The notes under the pieces were generated by a model that ran no database searches, was not told where the DNA came from, and worked only from the letters and a program-made list of their open reading frames with translations. Both the position numbers and the translations under genes were made by a program. This document shows positions 26,903 through 35,155 of a stretch of 64,000 nt of DNA, one piece after another. Each line of letters begins with the position of its first letter. Position 1 is the first letter of the stretch. This stretch comes from Oceanococcus sp041619555 (lineage in GTDB: Bacteria > Pseudomonadota > Gammaproteobacteria > Nevskiales > Oceanococcaceae): assembly GCA_041619555.1 (NCBI GenBank), contig JBFKDQ010000013.1, forward strand, positions 7,818 through 71,817. Reading direction: 5' to 3'.

Positions 26903-27622
26903 ATGGCCCAGCCCGTCCTGCTGACCCGACCACCGGTGCAGATCCAGGCAACGGCCACGCATCTGCGCAGGCATGGCATCGAGGTCCTGGAACTGCCCCT
27001 GACCCGGATCGCACCGCCGCGACGGGCGCCTTCCGCTGCCCTGCGCTCATTTGCCGCGCAGGCAGACTGGCTGATCTTCACCAGCCGTAATGCGGTGGCT
27101 GGCGCACACCTCGGCCTGGCAGTATCGCCCGATCGTAAGGTCATCACGATCGGCGAAGCCACCGCCAGAGCCGCACGACAGGCAGGCTGGACCGTGCTGG
27201 CGACACCGGCGGGCAGCAGCAGCGACGCCTTGTTGCAGGAAACCCGGCCGCGCGGCCGGGTGCTGATCATCGGCGGCAGCGGTGGTAGACGGCAAATCAA
27301 ACAAGGCCTTGAAGCACTGGGCTGCGAGGTCAGGAAGTTGATCGTCTACCGACGCGAAGGCATTGAGCATGACCGAGCGGCGCTGCTGTTGCCGATCCAG
27401 AGGCACGCCTTACTGGTCTTCAGCAGCGGCCATGCGATGCGCCAATGGCAGGAACTGACAAGGCGGCATCAACTGCCGCAGGGGATGGATCTGCCGCTGC
27501 TTGTGGCCAGCCGACGGCTGTGTAAACTGGCCCGGCAACTCGGCTACACACAAGCGGCACAAGCCTTGTCACGAATGGACGAGAACGTGTTATTGCAAGC
27601 CCTGATAGAGCGGATAAAATGA
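26903..27622 (+). CDS. hemD: uroporphyrinogen-III synthase
   Basis: A 239-residue bilobal enzyme that cyclises hydroxymethylbilane with inversion of ring D. HemD is poorly conserved in sequence; the supporting pieces are the N-terminal LLTRPPVQ, the DWLIFTSRNAV block, and a second-lobe VFSSGHAMRQW. Position directly after hemC (11-bp gap) and before hemX makes the call secure. The last codons overlap the hemX start by 4 bp. Confidence 0.92.
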   Translation: MAQPVLLTRPPVQIQATATHLRRHGIEVLELPLTRIAPPRRAPSAALRSFAAQADWLIFTSRNAVAGAHLGLAVSPDRKVITIGEATARAARQAGWTVLATPAGSSSDALLQETRPRGRVLIIGGSGGRRQIKQGLEALGCEVRKLIVYRREGIEHDRAALLLPIQRHALLVFSSGHAMRQWQELTRRHQLPQGMDLPLLVASRRLCKLARQLGYTQAAQALSRMDENVLLQALIERIK

Positions 27623-28809
27623 CTCAAGAAAAAGACCTGCCGGCAGATGGCAGCGAGGCCAGGGAAGAGCCCCAGGCCGCATCGGCAGAGACCCGAGTAG
27701 AAACAACGGCCGAAGCGCCCGATCCAGCGCCGCCGGCGGCAGAGCCGGAACCGCCGCTGCGCGAGGAAACCCCGCAACCGGCTCGACCCAGTCGGATTGC
27801 CGGCGCGGGCTTCTGGCTCGCCCTGCTCGATTTTCTGATCATCATCGGTCTCGCCGCAGCCGCCTATCTGGGCCTGCAGAATCTCGAACATCAGCGCTTT
27901 GGCCAGCAGCAGGACCTCACGCAACTGAGCCAGACGGTGAACCGGCTGGATGTCGCGCGGCAGGGACGCGAACAGTGGTTTAGCGACAGCGACGAACGCA
28001 GCCGCGAAACTCGCCGGGAAGTCGCCGAGCTGCTGCGCCAACAGGCCCAGTTGCTGGCACGCCAGGAGAAGAGCGACCAAGCCCTGGCCCGCCTGGCGAA
28101 TCAGATTCAGGGCGGGAAGAATGCCTGGCAACGTGCAGAAATCGAGCACCTTCTGCTGGTCGCCAACACGCGCCTGCAATTGCAACGCGACCTGGAGGGC
28201 ACCAGGATCGCGCTGCAGCTGGCCGACAGCCGGCTGGCAAGCTTGTCCAATCCTGCCTATTTTTCCGTGCGCGAGAAGATCGCCCAGGAACTGGGTCAGC
28301 TGGAAGCGGTTCCCCGCATCGATGCACAGGCCCTGGCACTCAAGCTCGACAGCCTGACCACGCAGGTGGATGCCATGGCCACCCGGCCAGTCCGGGTCGG
28401 CCAGTTCGACACCGAATTGCAATTCAGCGGCGGCCCTGCCGAGTCGGCCTGGTACACGAAGCTGTGGATCTCGATCCAGGATGCGGTGAGCAGTCTGGTC
28501 TCGGTGCGACGGGACGTTGACCGACGCGAACCGCTGCTGCCACCAGAACAGGGCTTCTATCTGCGGCAGAACCTGCGCCTGCAGCTGGAGAGTGCGCGTC
28601 TGGCGGCATTGCGTCTGGATACAGTCAATTACCGGGCCGCGCTGAGTCAGGCAGAAAACTGGCTGCAACGCTATTTCGATTCCGAACAGGCGGCCTGCAA
28701 AGCCGCTCTGCAGACCATCCGGACACTGCAGCCGATGGAACTCAAGCCTGCATTGCCGGACATTTCCGGCAGTCTCAATGCCCTGCGCATGACGGAGCTG
28801 GAGGCATGA
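27619..28809 (+). CDS. hemX: HemX family membrane protein
   Basis: A 396-residue protein of the HemX family, formerly annotated as a uroporphyrinogen-III C-methyltransferase although it lacks a methyltransferase fold. The first 58 residues are acidic and proline-rich (cytoplasmic side), one membrane helix spans about 62-86, and the rest is a helical, probably coiled-coil periplasmic domain. Function is unsettled. It overlaps hemD and hemY by 4 bp each, so translation is coupled. Confidence 0.9.
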   Translation: MTQEKDLPADGSEAREEPQAASAETRVETTAEAPDPAPPAAEPEPPLREETPQPARPSRIAGAGFWLALLDFLIIIGLAAAAYLGLQNLEHQRFGQQQDLTQLSQTVNRLDVARQGREQWFSDSDERSRETRREVAELLRQQAQLLARQEKSDQALARLANQIQGGKNAWQRAEIEHLLLVANTRLQLQRDLEGTRIALQLADSRLASLSNPAYFSVREKIAQELGQLEAVPRIDAQALALKLDSLTTQVDAMATRPVRVGQFDTELQFSGGPAESAWYTKLWISIQDAVSSLVSVRRDVDRREPLLPPEQGFYLRQNLRLQLESARLAALRLDTVNYRAALSQAENWLQRYFDSEQAACKAALQTIRTLQPMELKPALPDISGSLNALRMTELEA

Positions 28810-30053
28810 TCCGCTGGTTTTTCCTGCCAGCGGCGGCCCTGCTGCTGGGCAGCCTGATTGCCGCAAATCTCGGTGATGATCCGGGCTATGTGCTGATCCA
28901 GATTGCCGGTTACACGCTGGAAAGCAGCGTGGCCGGACTGGTCTTGCTCGCCGCCGCCAGCATTGCGGTCGTCATGCTGGTCACCCGCCTGGTCGTCGGC
29001 AGCGTCAAGCTGCCGGGCAAGCTCGGCGGCATGCTGCAGGAGCGCCGCTTGCAGCTCGCCAGGACCCAGTTGCGCAAGGGCCTGACCGAACTCGCTGCCG
29101 GCCAGTGGGAAAAGGCCGAAGCAGAGCTGCTCCGACGGGTGGCCGACACCGACGAACCCGGCCCGAACTATCTGTATGCGGCGGAAGCCGCCCACCGCCA
29201 GGGCAAGACCGAGCGAAGGGACGAGTATCTGAAGCTGGCTGCGGCACCGGGAGGCTCCGAACAGGCCGCCGTGCTGTTGCGGCGCGCCCAGCTCTGGGCG
29301 GAAGACGGGCGCCATACCGAAGCACTGAGCGCACTGGACAGCTTGCTGGCAACCCAGCCACGGCATCGCGTGGCGCTGGAACTGCGCATGCAGTTGCTGG
29401 CCCGGGCCGAGCTGTGGGAAGAAGTGCGTCTGGCCTTGCCCGGCGCACGCAACATCGCCGCAGCGCCGCTGCTCGAATCGGTGGCACGCCAGGCCCACCA
29501 TGCGCTGCTGCAAAAAGCGCGCAATAGCGGTCGTCTCGAGCTGTTGCGCTCGGCCTGGCAAGATGTCGGCAAGACCCAGCAGCACGACTCGGAACTGCTG
29601 CTGCAATACGCCCGGCTCTGCCATGAGATGAACGCGGATACCGATGCTTTGCGCCTGATCGTGGCCGAGTTGCGACATCACTGGCAACCACAACTGGCGC
29701 TGATGTTCGGCGAACTGGACGGCGGCGATGTGGTACGCCAACTGGCCAAGGTCGAACACTGGATCAATCAGCACGGCGAAAAACCCGAACTATTGCTGGT
29801 CGCCGGTCGGCTATGCCTGCGCAACCGCCTCTGGGGCCGCGCCCGCAGCTATTTTGAAGCCTGTCTGCGCAGCTACCCATCACCCCAGGTGCGCCTTGAC
29901 CTTGGCAAGCTCCTGCTGCAGCAGGGCGAAGGCGAGAAAGCGGCACTGGAACTGTTTCGCGAAGGGCTGGAAAGCAGCCTGAAGCCAGAAACTCCGCCGG
30001 GTGTCGCCGTGGCCGTGCAGCAGGCGCCGGAAAGCCTGGAGGCGCCGCGCTGA
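28806..30053 (+). CDS. hemY: HemY N-terminal/TPR protein
   Basis: A 415-residue inner-membrane protein with two N-terminal membrane helices (about 4-22 and 38-64) followed by TPR-like repeats. It matches proteobacterial HemY, which is linked to haem synthesis but is distinct from the protoporphyrinogen oxidase of the same name in Gram-positives. Starts in a 4-bp overlap with hemX. Its stop TGA overlaps the proposed CTG start of the next gene. Confidence 0.9.
   Translation: MIRWFFLPAAALLLGSLIAANLGDDPGYVLIQIAGYTLESSVAGLVLLAAASIAVVMLVTRLVVGSVKLPGKLGGMLQERRLQLARTQLRKGLTELAAGQWEKAEAELLRRVADTDEPGPNYLYAAEAAHRQGKTERRDEYLKLAAAPGGSEQAAVLLRRAQLWAEDGRHTEALSALDSLLATQPRHRVALELRMQLLARAELWEEVRLALPGARNIAAAPLLESVARQAHHALLQKARNSGRLELLRSAWQDVGKTQQHDSELLLQYARLCHEMNADTDALRLIVAELRHHWQPQLALMFGELDGGDVVRQLAKVEHWINQHGEKPELLLVAGRLCLRNRLWGRARSYFEACLRSYPSPQVRLDLGKLLLQQGEGEKAALELFREGLESSLKPETPPGVAVAVQQAPESLEAPR
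30038..30042 (+). promoter_or_regulatory. Shine-Dalgarno deciding a CTG start
   Basis: A perfect GGAGG lies 7 nt before the CTG at 30050. No ATG, GTG or TTG occurs at this spacing, and the glycine motif of the SDR fold begins only five codons after the CTG. The site therefore supports CTG as the real initiation codon. Confidence 0.65.
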
Positions 30054-30886
30054 TCTGGCTGATTGGCTACGGCGACATCGCCCGCCGCATCGCCCGCGTG
30101 CTGCTCGACTCTGGCCAGGAGGTGTCGGCCCTGTCCCGTCGTCCGGCGACGGCCACCCGGCCGGGTTTGCATCTGTATCCGGCTGACCTGGATGACGTCC
30201 AGCCCTTGCCGGCCCTGAGCGGCCAGCTCATCTATACCGCCCCGCCACCCAGGCAGGGGAAGACCGACCCCCGCATGCGCGCGCTGCTGCGCCAGGCCGA
30301 TGCGGTTCGACGCATCGTCTATATCAGTACCAGCGGGGTCTACGGCGACTGTGGTGGAGCCTGGGTCGACGAAGACCGGCCGCCGGCGCCGCTGACCGAG
30401 CGCGCCCATCGCCGTCTGGACGCGGAAAGACTGCTGCAAGCCTGGGCTCGGAAACCGGGCAGAACCGTAGTCATCTTGCGAGTGCCCGGCATTTACGGAC
30501 CGGGCCGCCTGCCGGTGGATCGACTGCGGCGTGGCTTGCCGGTGCTCGATCCGGCCGAAGCCCCCTGGAGCAATCGCATCCATGCCGAAGATCTGGCGCG
30601 GGCCTGCTGCCAGGCCCTGGAACGAGGGGAGGGGGTCTACAACCTCAGCGATGGTCAGCCTGCCAGCATGAGCGACTATTTTCTGGCCTGCGCCCGGCAT
30701 CTGCACCTGCCCGCGCCGCCATTGCTGAACTGGGCAGAAGCAGAGCAGCAATTCAGCCCGGCGCTGATGTCTTTCTATCGTGAATCACGACGCCTGAAAA
30801 TCGACAGGGCCCGACATGATCTGGGCTTTACGCCCATGTACCCCGATTTGGCCAGCGGTTTGCGGCAAAGCGAGGACGAACAGTAA
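30050..30886 (+). CDS. NAD(P)-binding SDR/epimerase-like protein (YeeZ type), CTG start
   Basis: An atypical short-chain dehydrogenase of 278 residues. The Rossmann motif is LIGYGDIA (GxGxxA at 6-11), followed by VYISTSGVYGD and a late VPGIYGPGRLP, as in extended-SDR/epimerase proteins of the YeeZ group. The first ordinary start (GTG, 30098) would delete the whole nucleotide-binding loop, so the protein must begin near 30050, where CTG is the only sensible codon, overlapping the hemY stop as CTGA and preceded by GGAGG. It ends the algZR-hem operon. The substrate is unknown. Confidence 0.82.
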   Translation: MIWLIGYGDIARRIARVLLDSGQEVSALSRRPATATRPGLHLYPADLDDVQPLPALSGQLIYTAPPPRQGKTDPRMRALLRQADAVRRIVYISTSGVYGDCGGAWVDEDRPPAPLTERAHRRLDAERLLQAWARKPGRTVVILRVPGIYGPGRLPVDRLRRGLPVLDPAEAPWSNRIHAEDLARACCQALERGEGVYNLSDGQPASMSDYFLACARHLHLPAPPLLNWAEAEQQFSPALMSFYRESRRLKIDRARHDLGFTPMYPDLASGLRQSEDEQ

Positions 30887-30911
30887 AGCGCCTGACATCG
30901 GCATCATCGGC

Positions 30912-31934
30912 TCAGACAATGCTCGGCTCCGGCAGATCCTCAACCGTCTGCAGCCGCTCCCATTCGGCCGCAGCCGCCCCAGCCTGCCGGGTCCGTGCGA
31001 TGTGGAATACCGCCTCGCCCTCGAAGACCAGGGGCAGATTGAGCTTGCCGATGACCAGACCGCCGACCGGCGCCAACAATTCGGTTTCGGATTCGCCGAG
31101 CGTATCGGAGACATAGCCGAGCACCTGATCCTTGCTGACCTTTTCTCCCAGACCGGCGACCGTCCGCAGAACCCCGCTGCCCTCGGCGCGAACCCACTGA
31201 CTGCCGGCCGCGATCACCGGCTCGCGTTCGCGCTGCGGCCGGGATGAGCGCGGCAGCATTTCCAGCTTGCGCAGCACATTGACGATGCCACGCAATCCGA
31301 CCCGAATGCTGGCTTCGTCGAAACGCAGCGCTTCACCGGCTTCATACAGCAGGACCGGGATGTTGTTCGCGCTGGTGTACTCCCGCAGGGTGCCTTCGAC
31401 AGCGCGGGAATCGAGAATCAGGGGCGCCCCGAAGGCATGCGCCAGTTCCCGATTTCGGGCCACATCGAGATTGACCCGGATCTGAGGAAAATTGGTCCGA
31501 TGCACGGCGCCGGTATGCAGATCAATCCCGTAATCAGCCTTCGCGATGATCTCTTCGATGAAGCCATGCGCGATGCGGCTGGCCAGCGAGCCTGAAGGAT
31601 GTCCGGGAAAGCTGCGATTCAGATCACGACGATCCGGCAGATAGCGCGAGCGTTGGATGAAGCCATGCACATTGACGATGGGCACGGCAATCAAAGTGCC
31701 GCGCAGACGTTTAAGCCCCGGCAGGCGCAACAATCTGCGGATGATTTCCACGCCATTGATCTCGTCGCCGTGAATCGCCGCACTGACGAAGATCACCGGC
31801 CCGGGCTTCTTGCCGGACAACACCCGCACCGGCATGGTCAGAGGGGTATGGGTATAAAGCTGGGCGACCGGAAGATCAATGGAGAGATGTGTTCCGGGCA
31901 GGACCGGGGTGCCGCCGATACTGAGGATGCTCAT
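30912..31934 (-). CDS. M14-like succinylglutamate desuccinylase/aspartoacylase family protein
   Basis: A 340-residue zinc-dependent deacylase/carboxypeptidase-fold protein. The zinc site is complete: H55 and E58 in AIHGDE and H140 in DLHTG; DLNRSFPG (104-111) supplies the substrate arginine. The C-terminal beta-rich region resembles the lipoyl-like domain of AstE/AspA relatives. It is the last of three genes coupled by ATGA overlaps with rimK and a retropepsin-like gene, so its substrate is probably a glutamylated or acylated product of RimK. It is not a dedicated arginine-catabolism AstE, since no ast genes are present. Confidence 0.87.
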   Translation of the reverse strand: MSILSIGGTPVLPGTHLSIDLPVAQLYTHTPLTMPVRVLSGKKPGPVIFVSAAIHGDEINGVEIIRRLLRLPGLKRLRGTLIAVPIVNVHGFIQRSRYLPDRRDLNRSFPGHPSGSLASRIAHGFIEEIIAKADYGIDLHTGAVHRTNFPQIRVNLDVARNRELAHAFGAPLILDSRAVEGTLREYTSANNIPVLLYEAGEALRFDEASIRVGLRGIVNVLRKLEMLPRSSRPQREREPVIAAGSQWVRAEGSGVLRTVAGLGEKVSKDQVLGYVSDTLGESETELLAPVGGLVIGKLNLPLVFEGEAVFHIARTRQAGAAAAEWERLQTVEDLPEPSIV

Positions 31935-32836
31935 CCGCTGCCCCGGGTACTGGTCTTGCCGAATTGCGCCTTGCGCTCGATGAACTCAAAGATCAGCGCA
32001 GCGATGTCCTTGCCGGTAATCGATTCGATGCCTTCCAGTCCAGGAGAGGAATTGACCTCCATCACCACCGGTCCATGATTGGCCCGCAGGATATCCACAC
32101 CGGCGACATTCAATCCCATGATGCGTGCGGCCCGAACCGCGGTCGAGCGTTCCTCCGGCGTGATGCGGACCTTTTCCGCCGAGCCGCCCCGATGCAGATT
32201 CGACCGGAACTCTCCTTTTCGACCCTGCCGCCGCATGGTCGCCACGACCTTGTCGCCGATCACGAAGCAGCGAATATCGGACCCGCCAGCCTCTTCGATG
32301 AACTCCTGCAGCAGGATGTAAGCATTCAGACCACGAAAGGCCTCGATCACGGATTCCCCCGCCTGCTGCGTTTCCGCCAGAACTACACCCACGCCTTGGG
32401 TGCCTTCCAGCAGCTTGATCACCATCGGCGCGCCACCGACCAGTTGCATCAGATCCTTGGTGTCGTCCGGAGAATGCGCAAAGCCGGTGACCGGCATGCC
32501 AATGCCTTTGCGCGCGAGCAGTTGGTGGGCACGCAATTTGTCGCGCGAACGGGTAATCGCCACGGACTCGTTGAGCGGATAGGTGCCCATCATCTCGAAT
32601 TGCCGCAGCACCGCCGTGCCATAGAAGGTGACCGAGGCGCCAATGCGCGGGATCACCGCGTCGAAGCCCTCGAGGTTGATCCCGCGATAGTGAATCTCCG
32701 GGCGGTGGGTCACGATTTTCATGTAACAGCGCAGGGCGTCAATCACATGCACTTCGTGGCCGCGTGCCTCACCGGACTCGACCAGGCGTCGGGTGGAATA
32801 CAGGTTCTTGTTACGTGACAGGACAGCGATCTTCAT
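31931..32836 (-). CDS. rimK: RimK-type ATP-grasp glutamate ligase
   Basis: A 301-residue ATP-grasp ligase. It matches RimK, which adds glutamates to the C-terminus of ribosomal protein S6 and makes poly-alpha-glutamate in vitro. Recognised pieces: MKIAVLSRN, PRIGASVTFYG, MVIKLLEGTQGVGV (ATP grip), and VMEVNSSPGLEGIE (metal ligands). Length is usual (about 300). It is the middle gene of a coupled trio with an upstream retropepsin-like protease and a downstream M14 deacylase, overlapping each by 4 bp. Confidence 0.95.
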   Translation of the reverse strand: MKIAVLSRNKNLYSTRRLVESGEARGHEVHVIDALRCYMKIVTHRPEIHYRGINLEGFDAVIPRIGASVTFYGTAVLRQFEMMGTYPLNESVAITRSRDKLRAHQLLARKGIGMPVTGFAHSPDDTKDLMQLVGGAPMVIKLLEGTQGVGVVLAETQQAGESVIEAFRGLNAYILLQEFIEEAGGSDIRCFVIGDKVVATMRRQGRKGEFRSNLHRGGSAEKVRITPEERSTAVRAARIMGLNVAGVDILRANHGPVVMEVNSSPGLEGIESITGKDIAALIFEFIERKAQFGKTSTRGSG

Positions 32837-33288
32837 GAAGATCTCGCACTCAGATAGGAAGCTCCCGGCACGACATACAGCCGTCCGGCCATCGCAGTGC
32901 GCCCCAGCAGCATGCGAAATCGCATGGTATCACGGTCGGTCAGGGTCATCTCGATCTCCCATTCCTGAGCGCCAAGACGCAAGGGCGTTCGGATCACCAT
33001 GCGCTGCTCGCGGTGTCCGCCCGAGTCGGTCACCTGGCGCAGATCGAGGATATCGGCCTCGCAACGGATGACGGTTTCGACGTTGCGCTGCACCGGATGG
33101 ACGCTGAAGCGGACCCGGTCACGACCCTGCTGGCGATAGCGTTCGGTGTAGAAAGCGTGCAAGGCCGAGGTGCGCGCACCGGTATCGACCTTGGCCTTGA
33201 TGCGATCGATACCAAGCGCAGGCAAGGCCACCCACTCACGCCATCCAACCGCCAACTGCTCATCCACCACGCTGTTGCTGCTCGGCAT
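32833..33288 (-). CDS. retropepsin-like zinc/aspartyl protease (PF05618, RimB-like)
   Basis: A 151-residue protein of the ATP-dependent zinc protease family PF05618, which has a retropepsin fold. The active-site motif VDTGARTSALHA carries the catalytic Asp35. In Pseudomonas a related gene, rimB, works with RimK in S6 modification; the name is not certain here. It is first in the trio and overlaps rimK by 4 bp. The promoter is expected in the 50-bp gap to the divergent DUF962 gene; a TATAAG (minus, 33307-33302) is a possible -10. Confidence 0.85.
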   Translation of the reverse strand: MPSSNSVVDEQLAVGWREWVALPALGIDRIKAKVDTGARTSALHAFYTERYRQQGRDRVRFSVHPVQRNVETVIRCEADILDLRQVTDSGGHREQRMVIRTPLRLGAQEWEIEMTLTDRDTMRFRMLLGRTAMAGRLYVVPGASYLSARSS

Positions 33289-33338
33289 TCGCTGCGCATT
33301 CCTTATACTGGGAAATCATTTGAACGTTAGCGTATCCG

Positions 33339-33644
33339 ATGACCCAGGAATACCGGAATCTTGCCGAGTTCTACCCCTTCTATCTGCAGGAGCACAGCAA
33401 TCGCATCTGCCGCAGACTGCATTTCATCGGCTCGAGTGCAGCGCTGCTCTGCCTCGCCCTGTTGCTGCTCACCCGCAACCCGATGTGGCTGCTGGCTGGT
33501 TTGTTCAGCGGCTACGCGTTTGCCTGGGTCGGCCATTTCTTTTTCGAACGCAATCGGCCGGCCACCTTCCGTTATCCCTGGCTCAGCTTTCGCGCCGACT
33601 GGCTGATGTACCGCGACATGCTCACGGGCCGGATCAGCTTTTGA
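33339..33644 (+). CDS. DUF962/Mpo1-like small membrane protein
   Basis: A 101-residue protein with the Mpo1-like (DUF962, YGL010w) pattern: FYPFYLQEHSN with the conserved His, RRLHFIG, two membrane segments, GHFFFERNRPATFRYP and a final SFRADW. Yeast Mpo1 is an iron-dependent dioxygenase of 2-hydroxy fatty acids; bacterial members are untested. The histidines needed (EHSN, LHF, GHFFFE) are present. It is divergent from the rimK trio. Confidence 0.88.
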   Translation: MTQEYRNLAEFYPFYLQEHSNRICRRLHFIGSSAALLCLALLLLTRNPMWLLAGLFSGYAFAWVGHFFFERNRPATFRYPWLSFRADWLMYRDMLTGRISF

Positions 33645-33690
33645 AGGCCGTGCTCTCGTTCCACTGCGTCGCACAGCAGATCGGCCGCAC

Positions 33691-34971
33691 GTGAAGCTTA
33701 AACATGGCCTGGCCGGCCTGTTCGTGGCGGCCTTGCTGCTGATCGCCCTGACGAGCGCCATTGCCTGGCAGGCGCCGAAAGTGCACGCAGACCTCATGCA
33801 GCAGCTCGCGAATTCCGGACTGGTCAGGGAACAACAGCAGGAATTTCACGGTGGCTGGCTCACCGCACGCAGCAGCGGCAGGATCGTATTCGACAACAGC
33901 TTGTGCCAGGCCTGCGAGGCGCTGGCCTATACCGGCAAGCTCTACCAGGGCCTGGGTGCCTTGCTGGCCGGCAATCTGGCACTCATCCGCCTCGATTACG
34001 CCATCACCCTGCCGCTGTCGGACTGGCACCCCGGACTGCCGCCATTGTCGCTGCAGGCGCAGCAAGCCTTTTCCGGCCTCAAGGCGCAGCTGAGCTTGCC
34101 GGCATCCACCCACCAGGGCACGATTTTCGACCAGACCTTCGACCTGCAACAACAGGGCATTCGCGGCACGATCCAGCACGACAGGCTGAAACTTCTGACG
34201 CCCGGTCTACGAGTTGATCGCATCAACACGCCCTGGCTGAGCCTTGATCAGCTTGCAATCGAAGCCAGAGTGAACCAGGAACTGGAAATCCACGCCCAGG
34301 CGCAGCGGCTGACAACAGCAGCCTGGGGGGCGGAGCGGCCCAAGCTGCACTGGCAGCAAGTTCGGCGGGGCGAGGTTCTGGATCTCAAGACCCGCCTGAA
34401 TACGGCAAGCAGCCAGCTGAGCGGACAGGCCGCCGGCCCGCCGAGTCAGGCCGGAGTCCAAGTGAAAAATCTGCACTTGGCGGCGAGCCTGGGACTGCTG
34501 CGTGGCCTGCCTCCACTGCTGGATGAAAGCACCTCCACCACCGCCCGCATGTTCGGCCTGATCAGCCTCTACAGTCTCTACGGCGCGGCATTTTTCTCCG
34601 CTCAGCCCTTCATCCACATCGACGTCGACAGCCTGCCGACGCCGGCGGGTCCGGCCGAAATCAATCTACAACTGGCCGTGGTGAACGGGGTCCGGCGTGC
34701 GCCGATGCATCCGCAGGAATGGCGCAGGGCGCTGCGCGGCCACGTCGAAGTGCAGGCTTCGCGCACCCAGCTGCAGTCCTGGTGGCAGACATGGGCCAGC
34801 GGCATCCATTTGGCAACCGGGCTGCCTCGTGACTACCGGGAGCTGATTGCGGCGGGCTGGGTCTATCCGCAGGCCGATGGGCGCGACCGCCTGGCCTTCG
34901 AACTGCAGCCGCCGTATGGGGCAAGACCCTGGACCAGTGCACCCGAACGCCAGGCCGCCGCAAGACTCTGA
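33691..34971 (+). CDS. DUF945/YdgA-like protein
   Basis: A 426-residue exported or membrane-anchored protein. One N-terminal hydrophobic segment (about 7-27) is followed by a long beta-rich domain. The layout and the early QQEFHGGWLTARSSGRIVF resemble the YdgA/DUF945 family, whose function is not known. The GTG at 33691 sits directly ahead of a basic MKLKHG and the membrane segment. The family call is moderate; the gene itself is well supported. Confidence 0.7.
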   Translation: MKLKHGLAGLFVAALLLIALTSAIAWQAPKVHADLMQQLANSGLVREQQQEFHGGWLTARSSGRIVFDNSLCQACEALAYTGKLYQGLGALLAGNLALIRLDYAITLPLSDWHPGLPPLSLQAQQAFSGLKAQLSLPASTHQGTIFDQTFDLQQQGIRGTIQHDRLKLLTPGLRVDRINTPWLSLDQLAIEARVNQELEIHAQAQRLTTAAWGAERPKLHWQQVRRGEVLDLKTRLNTASSQLSGQAAGPPSQAGVQVKNLHLAASLGLLRGLPPLLDESTSTTARMFGLISLYSLYGAAFFSAQPFIHIDVDSLPTPAGPAEINLQLAVVNGVRRAPMHPQEWRRALRGHVEVQASRTQLQSWWQTWASGIHLATGLPRDYRELIAAGWVYPQADGRDRLAFELQPPYGARPWTSAPERQAAARL

Positions 34972-35079
34972 ACGCGTCCGCAAACCAGCTCCTGCATTCG
35001 ATCATTCTCGGCAGACCGAAGCCCAGGGATGCCAGCTCCGGAGCGCCGGCATGGATCCGGCACCGTGCCCGCTTGCCGT

Positions 35080-35100
35080 CCGCTACTTCAGACGTAGCGG
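35080..35100 (+). other. 7-bp hairpin between DUF945 and SNF2 genes
   Basis: CCGCTAC and GTAGCGG form a stem with a 7-nt loop (35087-35093), followed closely by a second small GCC/GGC hairpin. No T-run follows, so it could be a weak terminator or an mRNA structure ahead of the helicase gene. Confidence 0.35.
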
Positions 35101-35155
35101 TGACGCCTCCTTCGGCGGCTGCTAATCTGCACGGCTGTTTGCCTGACGTTTTGCC

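Noticed and set aside
27544..28866. A 440-codon open frame opposite hemD/hemX
   Set aside because: It crosses two real, coupled genes on the other strand; Gln-rich with no recognisable family.
28806..30053. HemY as protoporphyrinogen oxidase
   Set aside because: The protein has two membrane helices and TPR-like repeats, with no FAD-binding motif; it is the proteobacterial HemY, not the oxidase of the same name.
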